A DNA stretch of 13,433 bases from E44-bin32 sp041573795. GTDB lineage: Bacteria; Chloroflexota; Anaerolineae; Anaerolineales; E44-bin32. Each line of letters opens with the position of its first letter. Position 1 is the first letter of the stretch. The translations under genes and the position numbers were made by a program. Below are positions 1 to 6,797 of the stretch, one piece after another. The stretch is taken from positions 1 through 13,433 of the forward strand of contig JBFFQB010000090.1 in NCBI GenBank assembly GCA_041573795.1, written 5' to 3'. The notes beneath the pieces are model-generated. The model worked only from the letters and a program-made list of their open reading frames with translations. It ran no database searches and had not been told where the DNA came from.

Positions 1-1
1 C

Positions 2-376
2 CGGGCGCAAGTGGATCAGGGCAAGCTTGAAGAAAGTCTGGAGACGATCCAGCTCGCCTTGGAGGTCATCGAACAGACCGGGGAAAAAATGTGGGAGCCT
101 GAAGTACACCGAGTCCAAGGTGAGATTATGGCGCTGATGGGAGATCTTGCCAGCGCGGAAGCCTGCATGCAAAAAGCGCTCGAGCTATCGAGGTCTCAGG
201 GAGCCAGAAACTGGGAACTTCGCACAGCGACTTCCCTGTCCCGCCTGTGGCATGGACAGGGCAAGCTCAAGCAGGCCAAGGAAATCCTGGGCGAGGTCTA
301 CAACGGGTATACGGAGGGATTTGATACGCCGGACTTAATCGAAGCTAAAAGCGTACTCAACGAACTATCCATGTAG
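2..376 (+). CDS. TPR-repeat protein, C-terminal fragment (5' end outside window)
   Basis: The reading frame is open from the left edge to a TAG stop, so these 124 residues are the C-terminus of a longer protein; the internal GTG at 11 is probably not the true start. The fragment is almost entirely helical, with TPR-like helix pairs around a Gly-Asp-x-x-x-A-E-A turn (GDLASAEACMQKALELSR) and a second pair around QGKLKQAKEILGEVY. The ending, with EGFDTPDLIEAKSVLNEL, resembles the extreme C-terminus of large signalling proteins built as a cyclase or DNA-binding domain, an AAA ATPase and TPR repeats, which are abundant in Chloroflexota. TPR arrays bind partner proteins. The catalytic or output domain is not in the window, so its function cannot be stated. 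It is convergent with the next gene. Confidence 0.8.
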   Translation, partial: RAQVDQGKLEESLETIQLALEVIEQTGEKMWEPEVHRVQGEIMALMGDLASAEACMQKALELSRSQGARNWELRTATSLSRLWHGQGKLKQAKEILGEVYNGYTEGFDTPDLIEAKSVLNELSM

Positions 377-449
377 GCGCCTGCTTCCCAGCGCCTGCGC
401 TACCGACCATGCGAGCCCAGAGCTTCGACGCGTTGAACGCTTGAACTTA

Positions 450-489
450 GGCTAATAAACGAAACCGGGGGTTGGCGTAAGCAGCCCCC
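450..489 (-). terminator. Probable intrinsic terminator of the thioredoxin-like gene
   Basis: The arms at 467-474 and 482-489 (GGGGGTTG / CAGCCCCC) form a stem with a 7-nt loop. Read on the minus strand it starts 7 nt after the stop codon of the thioredoxin-like gene and is followed by a T-rich stretch (GGTTTCGTTTATT). One position pairs as G-U on the plus strand and is an A-C mismatch on the minus strand. It could also help end the convergent TPR gene, but there is no T-tract in that direction. Confidence 0.5.
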
Positions 490-496
490 AGGGAGA

Positions 497-1078
497 CTAG
501 CCAAAATAGGCCGGTGCGTTCCCCTCTTTCCACTTGATATTACAACCGATGCTAGGGATTTGTACTCCGCTCACTGGCAAATCTGCCAGCACGGCGTCAA
601 TCGCATCACGCAGATCTTTACCTGTCACAGGGAGATCATTGCCCGGCCTGCTGGCATCCAGTTGCCCGCGATAAACCAGCGTGCGTGAGGCATCGAACAA
701 GAAGAAGTCAGGGGTACAGGCAGCGGTGTATGCTTTGGCTACTTCTTGCCCTTCATCAAAGAGATACGGGAAATTGAATCCGAGGATCTCAGCTTGCTCT
801 TTCAAGCCTTCTGGCGCATCTTCAGGATACATCTCCACGTCATTCGAGCTGATTGCAACAATGCCAACGTCCTTATCGCCATAGTCGCGCCCTATCGCTG
901 ACAGCTCGTTCTCCACATGCTTCACATAAGGGCAGTGGCGGCAAAGGAACATTACCAGCAACGCTTTATTTGTGGAAAAGTTATCCAGAGATATTGATTC
1001 CCCGCTGATAACGTCCGGGAGGTTGAACGCCGGCGCCTGTGTCCCCAGCGCCAACATTGTAGATGGTGTCTTGACCAT
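497..1078 (-). CDS. Thioredoxin-fold peroxiredoxin-like protein (AhpC/TSA, PRX-like)
   Basis: A 193-residue cytoplasmic protein with a thioredoxin fold of the AhpC/TSA redoxin type. The redox motif is C46-R-H-C49-P-Y-V, on a strand preceded by hydrophobic residues (LLVMFL). A conserved SSND segment lies near 77-80, a PEDAPEG segment near 85-91 and FPYLFDE near 103-109. The cis-proline is P123 in C121-T-P-D-F-F. The ending has S177-I-G-C179-N-I-K-W-K, a conserved tail of the PRX-like subgroup often annotated simply as thioredoxin family protein. A thiol-disulfide or peroxide-reducing role is likely; the substrate is unknown. There is no signal peptide. The ATG start is supported by AAGGAG at 1085-1090, six bases upstream. 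Length is normal for the subgroup. Confidence 0.9.
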   Translation of the reverse strand: MVKTPSTMLALGTQAPAFNLPDVISGESISLDNFSTNKALLVMFLCRHCPYVKHVENELSAIGRDYGDKDVGIVAISSNDVEMYPEDAPEGLKEQAEILGFNFPYLFDEGQEVAKAYTAACTPDFFLFDASRTLVYRGQLDASRPGNDLPVTGKDLRDAIDAVLADLPVSGVQIPSIGCNIKWKEGNAPAYFG

Positions 1079-1084
1079 GTTTTA

Positions 1085-1090
1085 CTCCTT
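1085..1090 (-). promoter_or_regulatory. Ribosome binding site of the thioredoxin-like gene
   Basis: On the minus strand AAGGAG lies six bases before the ATG at 1078. This fixes the start and argues against the overlapping longer frame. Confidence 0.7.
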
Positions 1091-1180
1091 TTCCTCATCA
1101 AACAATCGATCTCGTCATAACTACAGCATAACAAACCAACATCGAGCTTGGAATAGAAACGTTTTGAGCAACCCTCTAAG

Positions 1181-1584
1181 CTAAATCTCGGGGCTCGCTA
1201 TGGCGCCTCTGGTTCGGTCCATCCGCCCAAGGTATATGAACATCAGTGTCGCTATGGGATGTGGGGAGAAGAGCGCTAACATCGCTGCTGGAAAGAAGTA
1301 ATTCCGGATCCACCAGGAGAGCAGAAGATACAGCAGGAAAAAAACAGACGCAACAGGCCCCCTAGCGACTCCCACCGAAAGGCGACTGCTAGTCCAAGTA
1401 CGTTTAGCAGCATCAGGATTGGCAGCAGATTCTCGATCCAGGGGTAATTCTCGTCGGTCGGTTCTGGGAAGAAGATATGACTTAGGGTCATGAATAAAGT
1501 GAGCGCGATGATGGCAGCAATCAAAATCCTTGCAATATGGCGTAAGCGCCGTGCAGATGATTCGGGCAGCGTACCATTTATCAT
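1181..1584 (-). CDS. Small multi-helix membrane protein, interrupted by a frameshift
   Basis: Two overlapping minus-strand frames together make one protein. The upstream frame (to 1276) gives a basic N-terminus, a hydrophobic helix at about residues 16-36, a polar loop (FPEPTDENYPWIEN), a second helix, then RWESLGG. It then turns into a Cys/Ser-rich tail (SCCIFCSPGG) that does not look like membrane protein. The other frame (1181-1375) is strongly hydrophobic there (FFLLYLLLSWWIRNYFF, then MLALFSPHPIATLMFIYL). A run of seven A at 1338-1344 (T on the coding strand) lies where the character switches. One extra T joins the frames into a coherent protein of about 134 residues with four membrane helices. 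WE-x-LGG followed by hydrophobic helices recalls small integral membrane proteins of unknown function. The ATG at 1584 is preferred over the GTG at 1626, which overlaps the upstream ORF. It may be a pseudogene or a sequencing indel. Confidence 0.6.
1338..1344. other. Homopolymer A7 at the putative frameshift
   Basis: Seven consecutive A on the plus strand (T on the coding strand) lie exactly where the two membrane-protein frames must be joined. A one-base length change restores a single open frame. Confidence 0.6.
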
Positions 1585-1597
1585 ATTTGCGCGCGCC

Positions 1598-1867
1598 TCA
1601 ATCCGGTGGCTTTTCGAATACCCCACTTTCCCACCAGCGGTTGTACCAGAGTTCGAACGCGTCGATCACCCTTTGTGATTCGTAATCCCATGCCTTCGAT
1701 TTCATGATGGTGAGCACTTTGGAGAAACCGTGCAGCCATGTACGGATAACATCCGTCTCAGCGAAGGTCATCGTTTGTTTGTAAAGCAACTTGCGTAAAT
1801 TCCACCACATCTCATGATCGTCCACGGCCTCACCCCACATTCCTTTCGGTGGAACGCCCGAATCCAT
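1598..1867 (-). CDS. Small hypothetical protein (89 aa)
   Basis: I do not recognise this family. The 89-residue product is soluble, Trp-rich (nine Trp, including WW pairs at 21-22 and in NRWWESG) and mostly helical, with no signal peptide or membrane segment. A Trp/aromatic C-terminal segment (AFELWYNRWWESGVF) could be an interaction surface. The ATG at 1867 has only a weak purine stretch upstream (GTAAG); internal ATGs at residues 10 and 20 are alternatives. It ends 13 bases before the preferred start of the frameshifted membrane-protein gene, so the two were probably co-transcribed. Its amino-acid composition looks like real protein rather than a shadow frame, but the coding call is only moderate. 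Confidence 0.5.
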   Translation of the reverse strand: MDSGVPPKGMWGEAVDDHEMWWNLRKLLYKQTMTFAETDVIRTWLHGFSKVLTIMKSKAWDYESQRVIDAFELWYNRWWESGVFEKPPD

Positions 1868-1984
1868 CTTACATTATTTGTACGGATCAACAGATAGAAA
1901 CCCCATCAGGGCGGAAAAATGCGTATTGGTTTAGGTGTGATTATGACAAATGGGCCTGAGCAAGCAGTTTGCATGACATCGGCG

Positions 1985-3790
1985 TCACTCAGTTTCCACT
2001 TCGCCCCCTTGTAAAGGCCTGGTATGGATCAACTCATCGGCGATATCCTGCAGTTCTGCTGCTCGCTGCAGGTAGCGCATATTTGTATCGCGCAGCCGAT
2101 CACCCAACATTTGCGCCAGACGGTGCCAGAGGCGTGCGGCAAGCTCTGGGTCACTGGCCATCATCGAAGCAAGCGCGTAGCGCGTAATACGCATCACCTG
2201 GGTATGCTCGATGGCAACAACCGAAGCCGAGTGCGGCGCATCGACAAGTAACGAAACCTCACCCAACGTCTCCCCCACCCCCGCTTCCGCCATGCCCACT
2301 TCTTCATCGGCATGATTGCTCATGATGATCCTTGCTCGACCGTGCAGGATTATAAACAGATCGTGTTCTTCTGAACCTTGTTCTATGAGGACCTCGTCTT
2401 TTTCGAACGATTGTCTTCGGCTGATGGCGATCAATGAATCTACTTGCGTTCGGTTCAAGCCTTTAATGAGCGGGAAATCAAGGATGTACTCACGGATATC
2501 CTCGTCACTCATATCTTCAAATTCCGCCCGCATGGCTTGCGTTCTGCGTACCTCTTCTTCGATGCGAATATTCCCGGAAAAGATAATCTCCTTCATTGGA
2601 GGACCCAGCTCGCGCCCTATCAGCTTGCGTAGCTCTCGCCACTGTCGTTGGAAGTTAAGGTAGACCTCAAAGGGGTTGTCGACGGGGATCGCCTTGGTGC
2701 GTGCCAGCCAGATATTTCGGATCGTCTCTTTAGTATCTTCCACACGATCATCGGCTAGATAATCCAACGCCAGGATGAGGTTGGTTTTCAGTATTTTGTC
2801 GTCGAGCGTATCACGCAGAAATTCACCCGGGTAGGGATCGAAATCTTCTGCCTTGACGAAGTTCATATTGACTTCTTCGGTCTGCCCATCGATCTTCGCT
2901 TTAGAGTAAAGTAGCCGGAAGATATCTTCGCGAAATCGTTGCCAGGTAGGATGGCTTTGCGTGGGGGGACGATGCTGGATCCAGAGTTGGTTGTCTAGGA
3001 AGAAGTTGAAGCCAAACATACGTGCGTTGAGAACATAATCCGTATCTTCGCCGCGGGTGATGCGCGGGTCGAAGGGCACGGTTCGGAAGAGACTGCGGTG
3101 GAGCACCATGCAGCCACCAAAGGCGAAAGGCGTCAGCTTAAGACGTGGTTCCCCCGGGATGATCTTATCGAAAGCCTCACGCTTGCTTCCAAAGCGATCC
3201 CAATACGTCATCCAGTGGATCTCTTCGGGTACGTCATCGTAATAGGTTCCATTCGCATTCAGGTAATATCCAGCAACACCATCGATCGTCTGTCCCATGA
3301 AACGACTGCCGATGTATTCGATGGCTTTATCCACGAAAGCCGGGTCATCGAAGTATTCATCGTCATCGATGAGGATGACGACCTCCGCTCCCATTACATA
3401 GGGGATATACAGGCAAATATTGCGGATATTCGAATAGCCTCTCAATGAGAGCACGTCGTTTAGATCCTCATTGCCATGCTTGGCAAGGATTTCATGAAAA
3501 CGATGCAGGTGAGAGTGGGAGATCACGTAGGTTTCTACGAGGGGATCTGCGGCAAGCACAATCGCGCGCACACGTTGCTCGACATCCGCCTCGATTTCAG
3601 CGGCGGTTGCGCAGGCAAGGACGACAAGGGAGAAATCCTTGTTCTTGAGGATGCGCAGCGATTCGAGTGTGCGCGCCAGGGTCCCATCCTCATCCAACGG
3701 CGTCGGGTGGTCATAGATCGCGTCGCCTGGCTGCCATCCATCCGATTTCGCACGCGACCAGTAGGAGGGTATCACCATGATGGGCTTCAT
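1985..3790 (-). CDS. GT-A-type glycosyltransferase fused to a C-terminal cyclic-nucleotide-binding domain
   Basis: A 601-residue predicted cytoplasmic protein with two modules. Residues 1-300 look like a GT-A (GT2-like) glycosyltransferase: an opening strand MVIPSYW (5-11); a Rossmann-like region to about 140; an acidic metal/nucleotide-sugar motif I-D142-D-D144-E145; FAFGGCMVLHR at 223-232; then R246-G-E-D-T-D-Y, matching the second acidic motif of such enzymes. Residues 300-435 are a helical, charged linker. Residues 436-565 resemble a CRP/PKA-type cyclic-nucleotide-binding domain: FPLIKGLNRTQVDSLI, then GSEEHDLFIILHGRARI, then the phosphate-binding cassette around G510-E511. At the cassette position normally held by the phosphate-binding Arg there is H520 (APHSAS), so cAMP/cGMP binding is uncertain. 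No C-terminal helix-turn-helix follows, so it is not a transcription factor. The start has no clear Shine-Dalgarno; ATG codons at residues 1 and 5 are both possible. It is the third gene of a glycosyltransferase cluster. The acceptor and sugar are unknown. Confidence 0.8.
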   Translation of the reverse strand: MKPIMVIPSYWSRAKSDGWQPGDAIYDHPTPLDEDGTLARTLESLRILKNKDFSLVVLACATAAEIEADVEQRVRAIVLAADPLVETYVISHSHLHRFHEILAKHGNEDLNDVLSLRGYSNIRNICLYIPYVMGAEVVILIDDDEYFDDPAFVDKAIEYIGSRFMGQTIDGVAGYYLNANGTYYDDVPEEIHWMTYWDRFGSKREAFDKIIPGEPRLKLTPFAFGGCMVLHRSLFRTVPFDPRITRGEDTDYVLNARMFGFNFFLDNQLWIQHRPPTQSHPTWQRFREDIFRLLYSKAKIDGQTEEVNMNFVKAEDFDPYPGEFLRDTLDDKILKTNLILALDYLADDRVEDTKETIRNIWLARTKAIPVDNPFEVYLNFQRQWRELRKLIGRELGPPMKEIIFSGNIRIEEEVRRTQAMRAEFEDMSDEDIREYILDFPLIKGLNRTQVDSLIAISRRQSFEKDEVLIEQGSEEHDLFIILHGRARIIMSNHADEEVGMAEAGVGETLGEVSLLVDAPHSASVVAIEHTQVMRITRYALASMMASDPELAARLWHRLAQMLGDRLRDTNMRYLQRAAELQDIADELIHTRPLQGGEVETE

Positions 3791-3994
3791 GATCAGATTC
3801 GGAGCTGTAACCCTTTCTCAAGTATGAGAACAAGCTCATCCGACTCCATTCACCTTTAGAGCTCGGATTCATGCTGATATGCTATTTCCGGATGTAGATG
3901 AGCTGCCGATTCCCTACCTTTCTACACCATGGAAGGGTGAGACACAAGTTAGATCAACTCACAATCAGATTACAGCCTGCGCCTTAACTGATTT
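3791..3994. other. Intergenic stretch between the two GT-A-type genes
   Basis: These 204 bases separate the second and third glycosyltransferase genes. I see no convincing coding frame. Directly after the stop of the upstream gene is a weak inverted repeat (AATCAG ... CTGATT on the minus strand, loop about 19) without a T-tract. No good promoter was recognised. The third gene may be read through from the upstream pair or have its own weak promoter. Confidence 0.4.
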
Positions 3995-5251
3995 TCACGA
4001 AGCCAACTTCAACTCGTCAATGTCTGGCTCATCGACCACAACAGGTGGCTTGTCGCGACCTAAGGTTTGTAGCAGCACATCCCAACTGAGCATTAGCCGT
4101 TGATATTGTTGAATCTCACCTGGCAAGTTTGCGAAAGAAGCCTCAAAGGCAGCACCCAGTCTTCTGAAGCGGTTGTCGTTGAGATAGGCTGCAACTTGGT
4201 CACCCCCAATTTCAAGACCGATACGTTGAAGCGTCGTTTCAGATCGCCAATCCGATTCTAAAACTCCCTGCTGGTCAAGGTACCAGCTGAGGAATGGGTT
4301 GCGTCCGATCCAACCCATACAGGCCCAGTAGAATCGATCGCGAACCGACTTTTTACGGATATCGGGCACATTGGGGAAATCATTATAGGTATCGTGGAAG
4401 ATGCGTAGATCAATATCCATGATATTTCCGCTGGAGGCGGAGATCGCCTGACCCAGCAATGTATCCTCACCCCTTCCTTTGATGGTCATGCCCGAAAATG
4501 TGTACAGTGTTGAATAGAAGGGAGCTAAGCGCCATGGCTGCTTCAGGTCAAGACCGAGATTCCCACCAAGCGGTTTCGTGGTTGGACGAGGTAAGCCAGG
4601 GGTCATCGGCGCCAGGTTGAGGCAGTGGTGGTCGTAACAATCCTCCATATACTCCAGCGCCATACCCTTCCCGAGACCATTAAGAAGCTCACCCATTCCG
4701 GGGAAAGACATGGGTGGAATGATGTAATAACCTGAATATTCACTTGTTGTGGCGGCGACGTGCTGCTTTCGCAGGGAACGCATGTGAGCTCCAACGAAGT
4801 CTATCTCCAACCACTGTGGTTTCATTTTATCCAGGCGTGTTAATGCCTTTGGCGCAACATCCGTATCAAAGAACAAGAGATAATCAATATCAGCCAACAA
4901 GGCTTTGAATAGCACGGCATTGCGATAAACGCCATAGGGGATTTCTCCACCGAAGCCCCCGGCAGGGATTTCCAACAAGCTATGGGCAGTAGCTTCAGTT
5001 ATTCCAAAATTCTGCAGCTCAGTATGTAAAACCTCCGGTTCTGAAGCGTTGAGCAAATCCAGCCGGGTATGTTTATTTACCACAGCAACCGCGTCGTCAT
5101 CCTTGGAATGAGAATATGCAGCTATTACTCGGTGGACATCATGACCGTATTTTCGTGCGTTCTCGATAAATTCAAGGATGGGCCTGGCGTCATTGAAGTG
5201 ACGGGTAATCATCCCCAAGGCTATCTTCTCTCGTTTGATTATTTCTTTCAT
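3995..5251 (-). CDS. GT-A-type glycosyltransferase-like protein
   Basis: A 418-residue protein that looks like a GT-A-fold glycosyltransferase, outside the families I can name with certainty. Evidence is Y124-L-L-F-F-D129-T-D131, a classic DxD metal/nucleotide-sugar motif after a hydrophobic strand; a preceding segment YGVYRNAVLFKALLADID typical of the helix before DxD; and K258-G-R-G-E-D-T-L-L-G with DIDLRIFHDTYND downstream, matching the late acidic and His motifs of these enzymes. There are no membrane helices or signal peptide, so it should act on the cytoplasmic side. The third gene also has a GEDT motif, which suggests remote kinship. The ATG lies 7 bases after the stop of the GT4 gene. 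Its Shine-Dalgarno GAGGG overlaps that stop codon, implying translational coupling. The C-terminus (320-418) is helical with an acidic tail. The specific reaction is unknown. Confidence 0.75.
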   Translation of the reverse strand: MKEIIKREKIALGMITRHFNDARPILEFIENARKYGHDVHRVIAAYSHSKDDDAVAVVNKHTRLDLLNASEPEVLHTELQNFGITEATAHSLLEIPAGGFGGEIPYGVYRNAVLFKALLADIDYLLFFDTDVAPKALTRLDKMKPQWLEIDFVGAHMRSLRKQHVAATTSEYSGYYIIPPMSFPGMGELLNGLGKGMALEYMEDCYDHHCLNLAPMTPGLPRPTTKPLGGNLGLDLKQPWRLAPFYSTLYTFSGMTIKGRGEDTLLGQAISASSGNIMDIDLRIFHDTYNDFPNVPDIRKKSVRDRFYWACMGWIGRNPFLSWYLDQQGVLESDWRSETTLQRIGLEIGGDQVAAYLNDNRFRRLGAAFEASFANLPGEIQQYQRLMLSWDVLLQTLGRDKPPVVVDEPDIDELKLAS

Positions 5252-5262
5252 GAAACCCTCAT
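5252..5262 (-). promoter_or_regulatory. RBS overlapping the stop of the upstream GT4 gene
   Basis: On the minus strand the sequence ATGAGATGAGGGTTTC leads into the ATG at 5251. The GAGGG element overlaps the TGA that ends the GT4 gene. Termination of one gene and initiation of the next are therefore physically coupled. Confidence 0.6.
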
Positions 5263-6500
5263 CTCATTTTTTTTCCGATACCATCCCGCACTTTTGCTCT
5301 TGATGCGACTGTTTCATCGTAAACCGCGATCATCCTGTCAACCTGGCTCGACCAGGAAAAACCATCCAGGGCGTAACGTGCTGCCTGCGGACCTTTCTGC
5401 CCTTTCGCATTGGTACGGACCTGGTCAATGATTGCACCGGCCAACCCTTGCGCATCATCTACGTCCACCAGCACCCCCACAGCATCATGAATAAAATCTG
5501 GTAAGCCACCTTCATTGGTGGCGACGACCGGGGTGCCACAAGCCAATGCCTCCACCGCAACCAGGCCAAATGGCTCTACTCGAGAAGGGACTGCTGAGAC
5601 ATCGGCCAGGTTATAGATCTTGGCTACCTCTGTCTGGGGTCGATGCCCGAGGAAATGGACCCCTTTCAACCCCAGTTGCCGCGCCTGCTTTTCGAGAACA
5701 TCCCGAAGCTCGCCCTGGCCAACGATCATTGTGACCACATCACCAAGCTCACGTTCGTAGATAGCGGCAGCTTCGAGCAACACATCGACCCCTTTAAACT
5801 CGGTCAGCTTGCCGACAAAGCTCACAACATATTTGGGTTCATCCTGTACCCCATAGTCCGCAAGGAGCGCCCGACGATCCACAGGGAAAGCCTTAAAGAT
5901 GGCCTCATCGAAGCCATTCATGATCAAGCGCAGCCGGTCCGGGGAAACGTTAAAAATGGTTTGGGTATCTTCAGCTACCTGCTTTGAAATGACGATAATG
6001 GCGGCGGCATGCTGCGCCCCCTCGAGCGCAGTCGCTCTCCACTCTTCATATCTGCGCATGCCCATCAAGTCAGTTCCATGCGCGGTGGCGATATATGCCA
6101 CACCCGTTTTGTGAGCGGCATACCCGCTGACCCAGACGTGCTGGGCATGAATGAGATCAGGCTTCCACCTCACAACAGCCTCGGCTGTCGTCGTGCAGAA
6201 GGCCTCGATGTAAGCCTTTCGTTGATCTAGCGTAAGATCCCCATAGGTCGTCGAGCTTAAGGGATGGGTAGTAAAGCAGGGAAAGTTGAAGGGAAGACGA
6301 TGCTCCCCTGCCTCTTCGCCAGCGGGTGGTGAAAACAGGATCGTACGCACATCGAAGTCATAGCCAGTTTGTTCCTCATGCGCGGGCGCTATCACGAACG
6401 CTTGATGACCCTTACGGGTCAACTCGCGCGCTACGTTTTGGGTATAGATGCCAGAGCCACTTCCCTCTAAGGGGAAGTGGTTTGTGAGCAGGACACGCAT
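5259..6500 (-). CDS. Glycosyltransferase family 4 protein (GT-B fold)
   Basis: A 413-residue retaining-type GT-B glycosyltransferase of the GT4 family. The N-terminal domain opens with MRVLLTNHFPLEGSGSGIY, whose Gly-rich loop G13-x-G15-x-G17 is typical. ATAH141-G-T-D matches the conserved THG-x-D region. The C-terminal domain begins with VSFVGK231-L-T-E-F-K236-G, the two basic residues that contact the donor diphosphate, and contains the E-x7-E motif E309-P-F-G-L-V-A-V-E317 followed by ALACGTPVVA. There is no signal peptide or membrane helix, so it is cytoplasmic or peripheral. It is the first gene of the three-gene cluster and is coupled to the next. The ATG at 6500 is supported by AGGAAGGA at 6507-6514. 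Such enzymes transfer hexoses to lipid, glycan or small-molecule acceptors; the actual substrate cannot be read from sequence. Confidence 0.93.
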   Translation of the reverse strand: MRVLLTNHFPLEGSGSGIYTQNVARELTRKGHQAFVIAPAHEEQTGYDFDVRTILFSPPAGEEAGEHRLPFNFPCFTTHPLSSTTYGDLTLDQRKAYIEAFCTTTAEAVVRWKPDLIHAQHVWVSGYAAHKTGVAYIATAHGTDLMGMRRYEEWRATALEGAQHAAAIIVISKQVAEDTQTIFNVSPDRLRLIMNGFDEAIFKAFPVDRRALLADYGVQDEPKYVVSFVGKLTEFKGVDVLLEAAAIYERELGDVVTMIVGQGELRDVLEKQARQLGLKGVHFLGHRPQTEVAKIYNLADVSAVPSRVEPFGLVAVEALACGTPVVATNEGGLPDFIHDAVGVLVDVDDAQGLAGAIIDQVRTNAKGQKGPQAARYALDGFSWSSQVDRMIAVYDETVASRAKVRDGIGKKMR

Positions 6501-6559
6501 GATCTGTCCTTCCTGATTTTGGTGAGATGTTCAAAGGTGAGAGAAGGGGCTATTGCATC

Positions 6560-6588
6560 TTAATAATAGGGGGTCGTTGCCTTCTCAA
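6560..6588 (-). promoter_or_regulatory. Candidate promoter of the glycosyltransferase cluster
   Basis: On the minus strand TTGAGA (6588-6583) is followed after 17 bases by TATTAA (6565-6560), matching the -35 and -10 consensus at 5/6 and 4/6. It lies about 60 bases upstream of the GT4 start and downstream of the aldo/keto reductase terminator, where a promoter for the cluster is expected. An overlapping TATTAT is spaced less well (14). Confidence 0.4.
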
Positions 6589-6595
6589 GTGTTAC

Positions 6596-6649
6596 TGCTC
6601 CTACCCATCATACACCATTATGGATGGCGATCACTGTAGGAGCACCTAC
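6596..6649. repeat. Inverted repeat and repeated GTAGG half-sites upstream of the GT promoter
   Basis: TGCTCCTAC (6596-6604) is a perfect inverted copy of GTAGGAGCA (6636-6644). A shorter pair, CCATC (6605-6609) and GATGG (6623-6627), is nested inside, and a further CCTAC follows at 6645-6649. The block ends 8 bases upstream of the -35 box of the candidate promoter, the usual place for an activator or cooperative repressor site. No known regulator consensus is recognised. Confidence 0.4.
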
Positions 6650-6678
6650 CCACTGCTCAAAACTCCTGATCCCTGGCG

Positions 6679-6715
6679 AAAAAAGTGCCCCCAGCCGGAA
6701 GACCCGGCTGGGGGC
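6679..6715 (-). terminator. Intrinsic terminator of the aldo/keto reductase gene
   Basis: A perfect 12-bp GC-rich stem (GCCCCCAGCCGG at 6687-6698, CCGGCTGGGGGC at 6704-6715) with a 5-base loop is followed on the minus strand by six T (6684-6679). This is a textbook Rho-independent terminator about 80 bases after the reductase stop. It separates that gene from the glycosyltransferase cluster. Confidence 0.9.
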
Positions 6716-6797
6716 TTGAGCGCCCCAATACTCACACATTCCTCGGCGCTCATCTCTAGATTACCTCATAAATTGGTCGAACAGGAACCCAATTTGG

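Noticed and set aside
3098..3448. Plus-strand frames opposite the GT-cNMP fusion gene
   Set aside because: They lie wholly inside the strongly supported 601-codon gene and carry no family signature.
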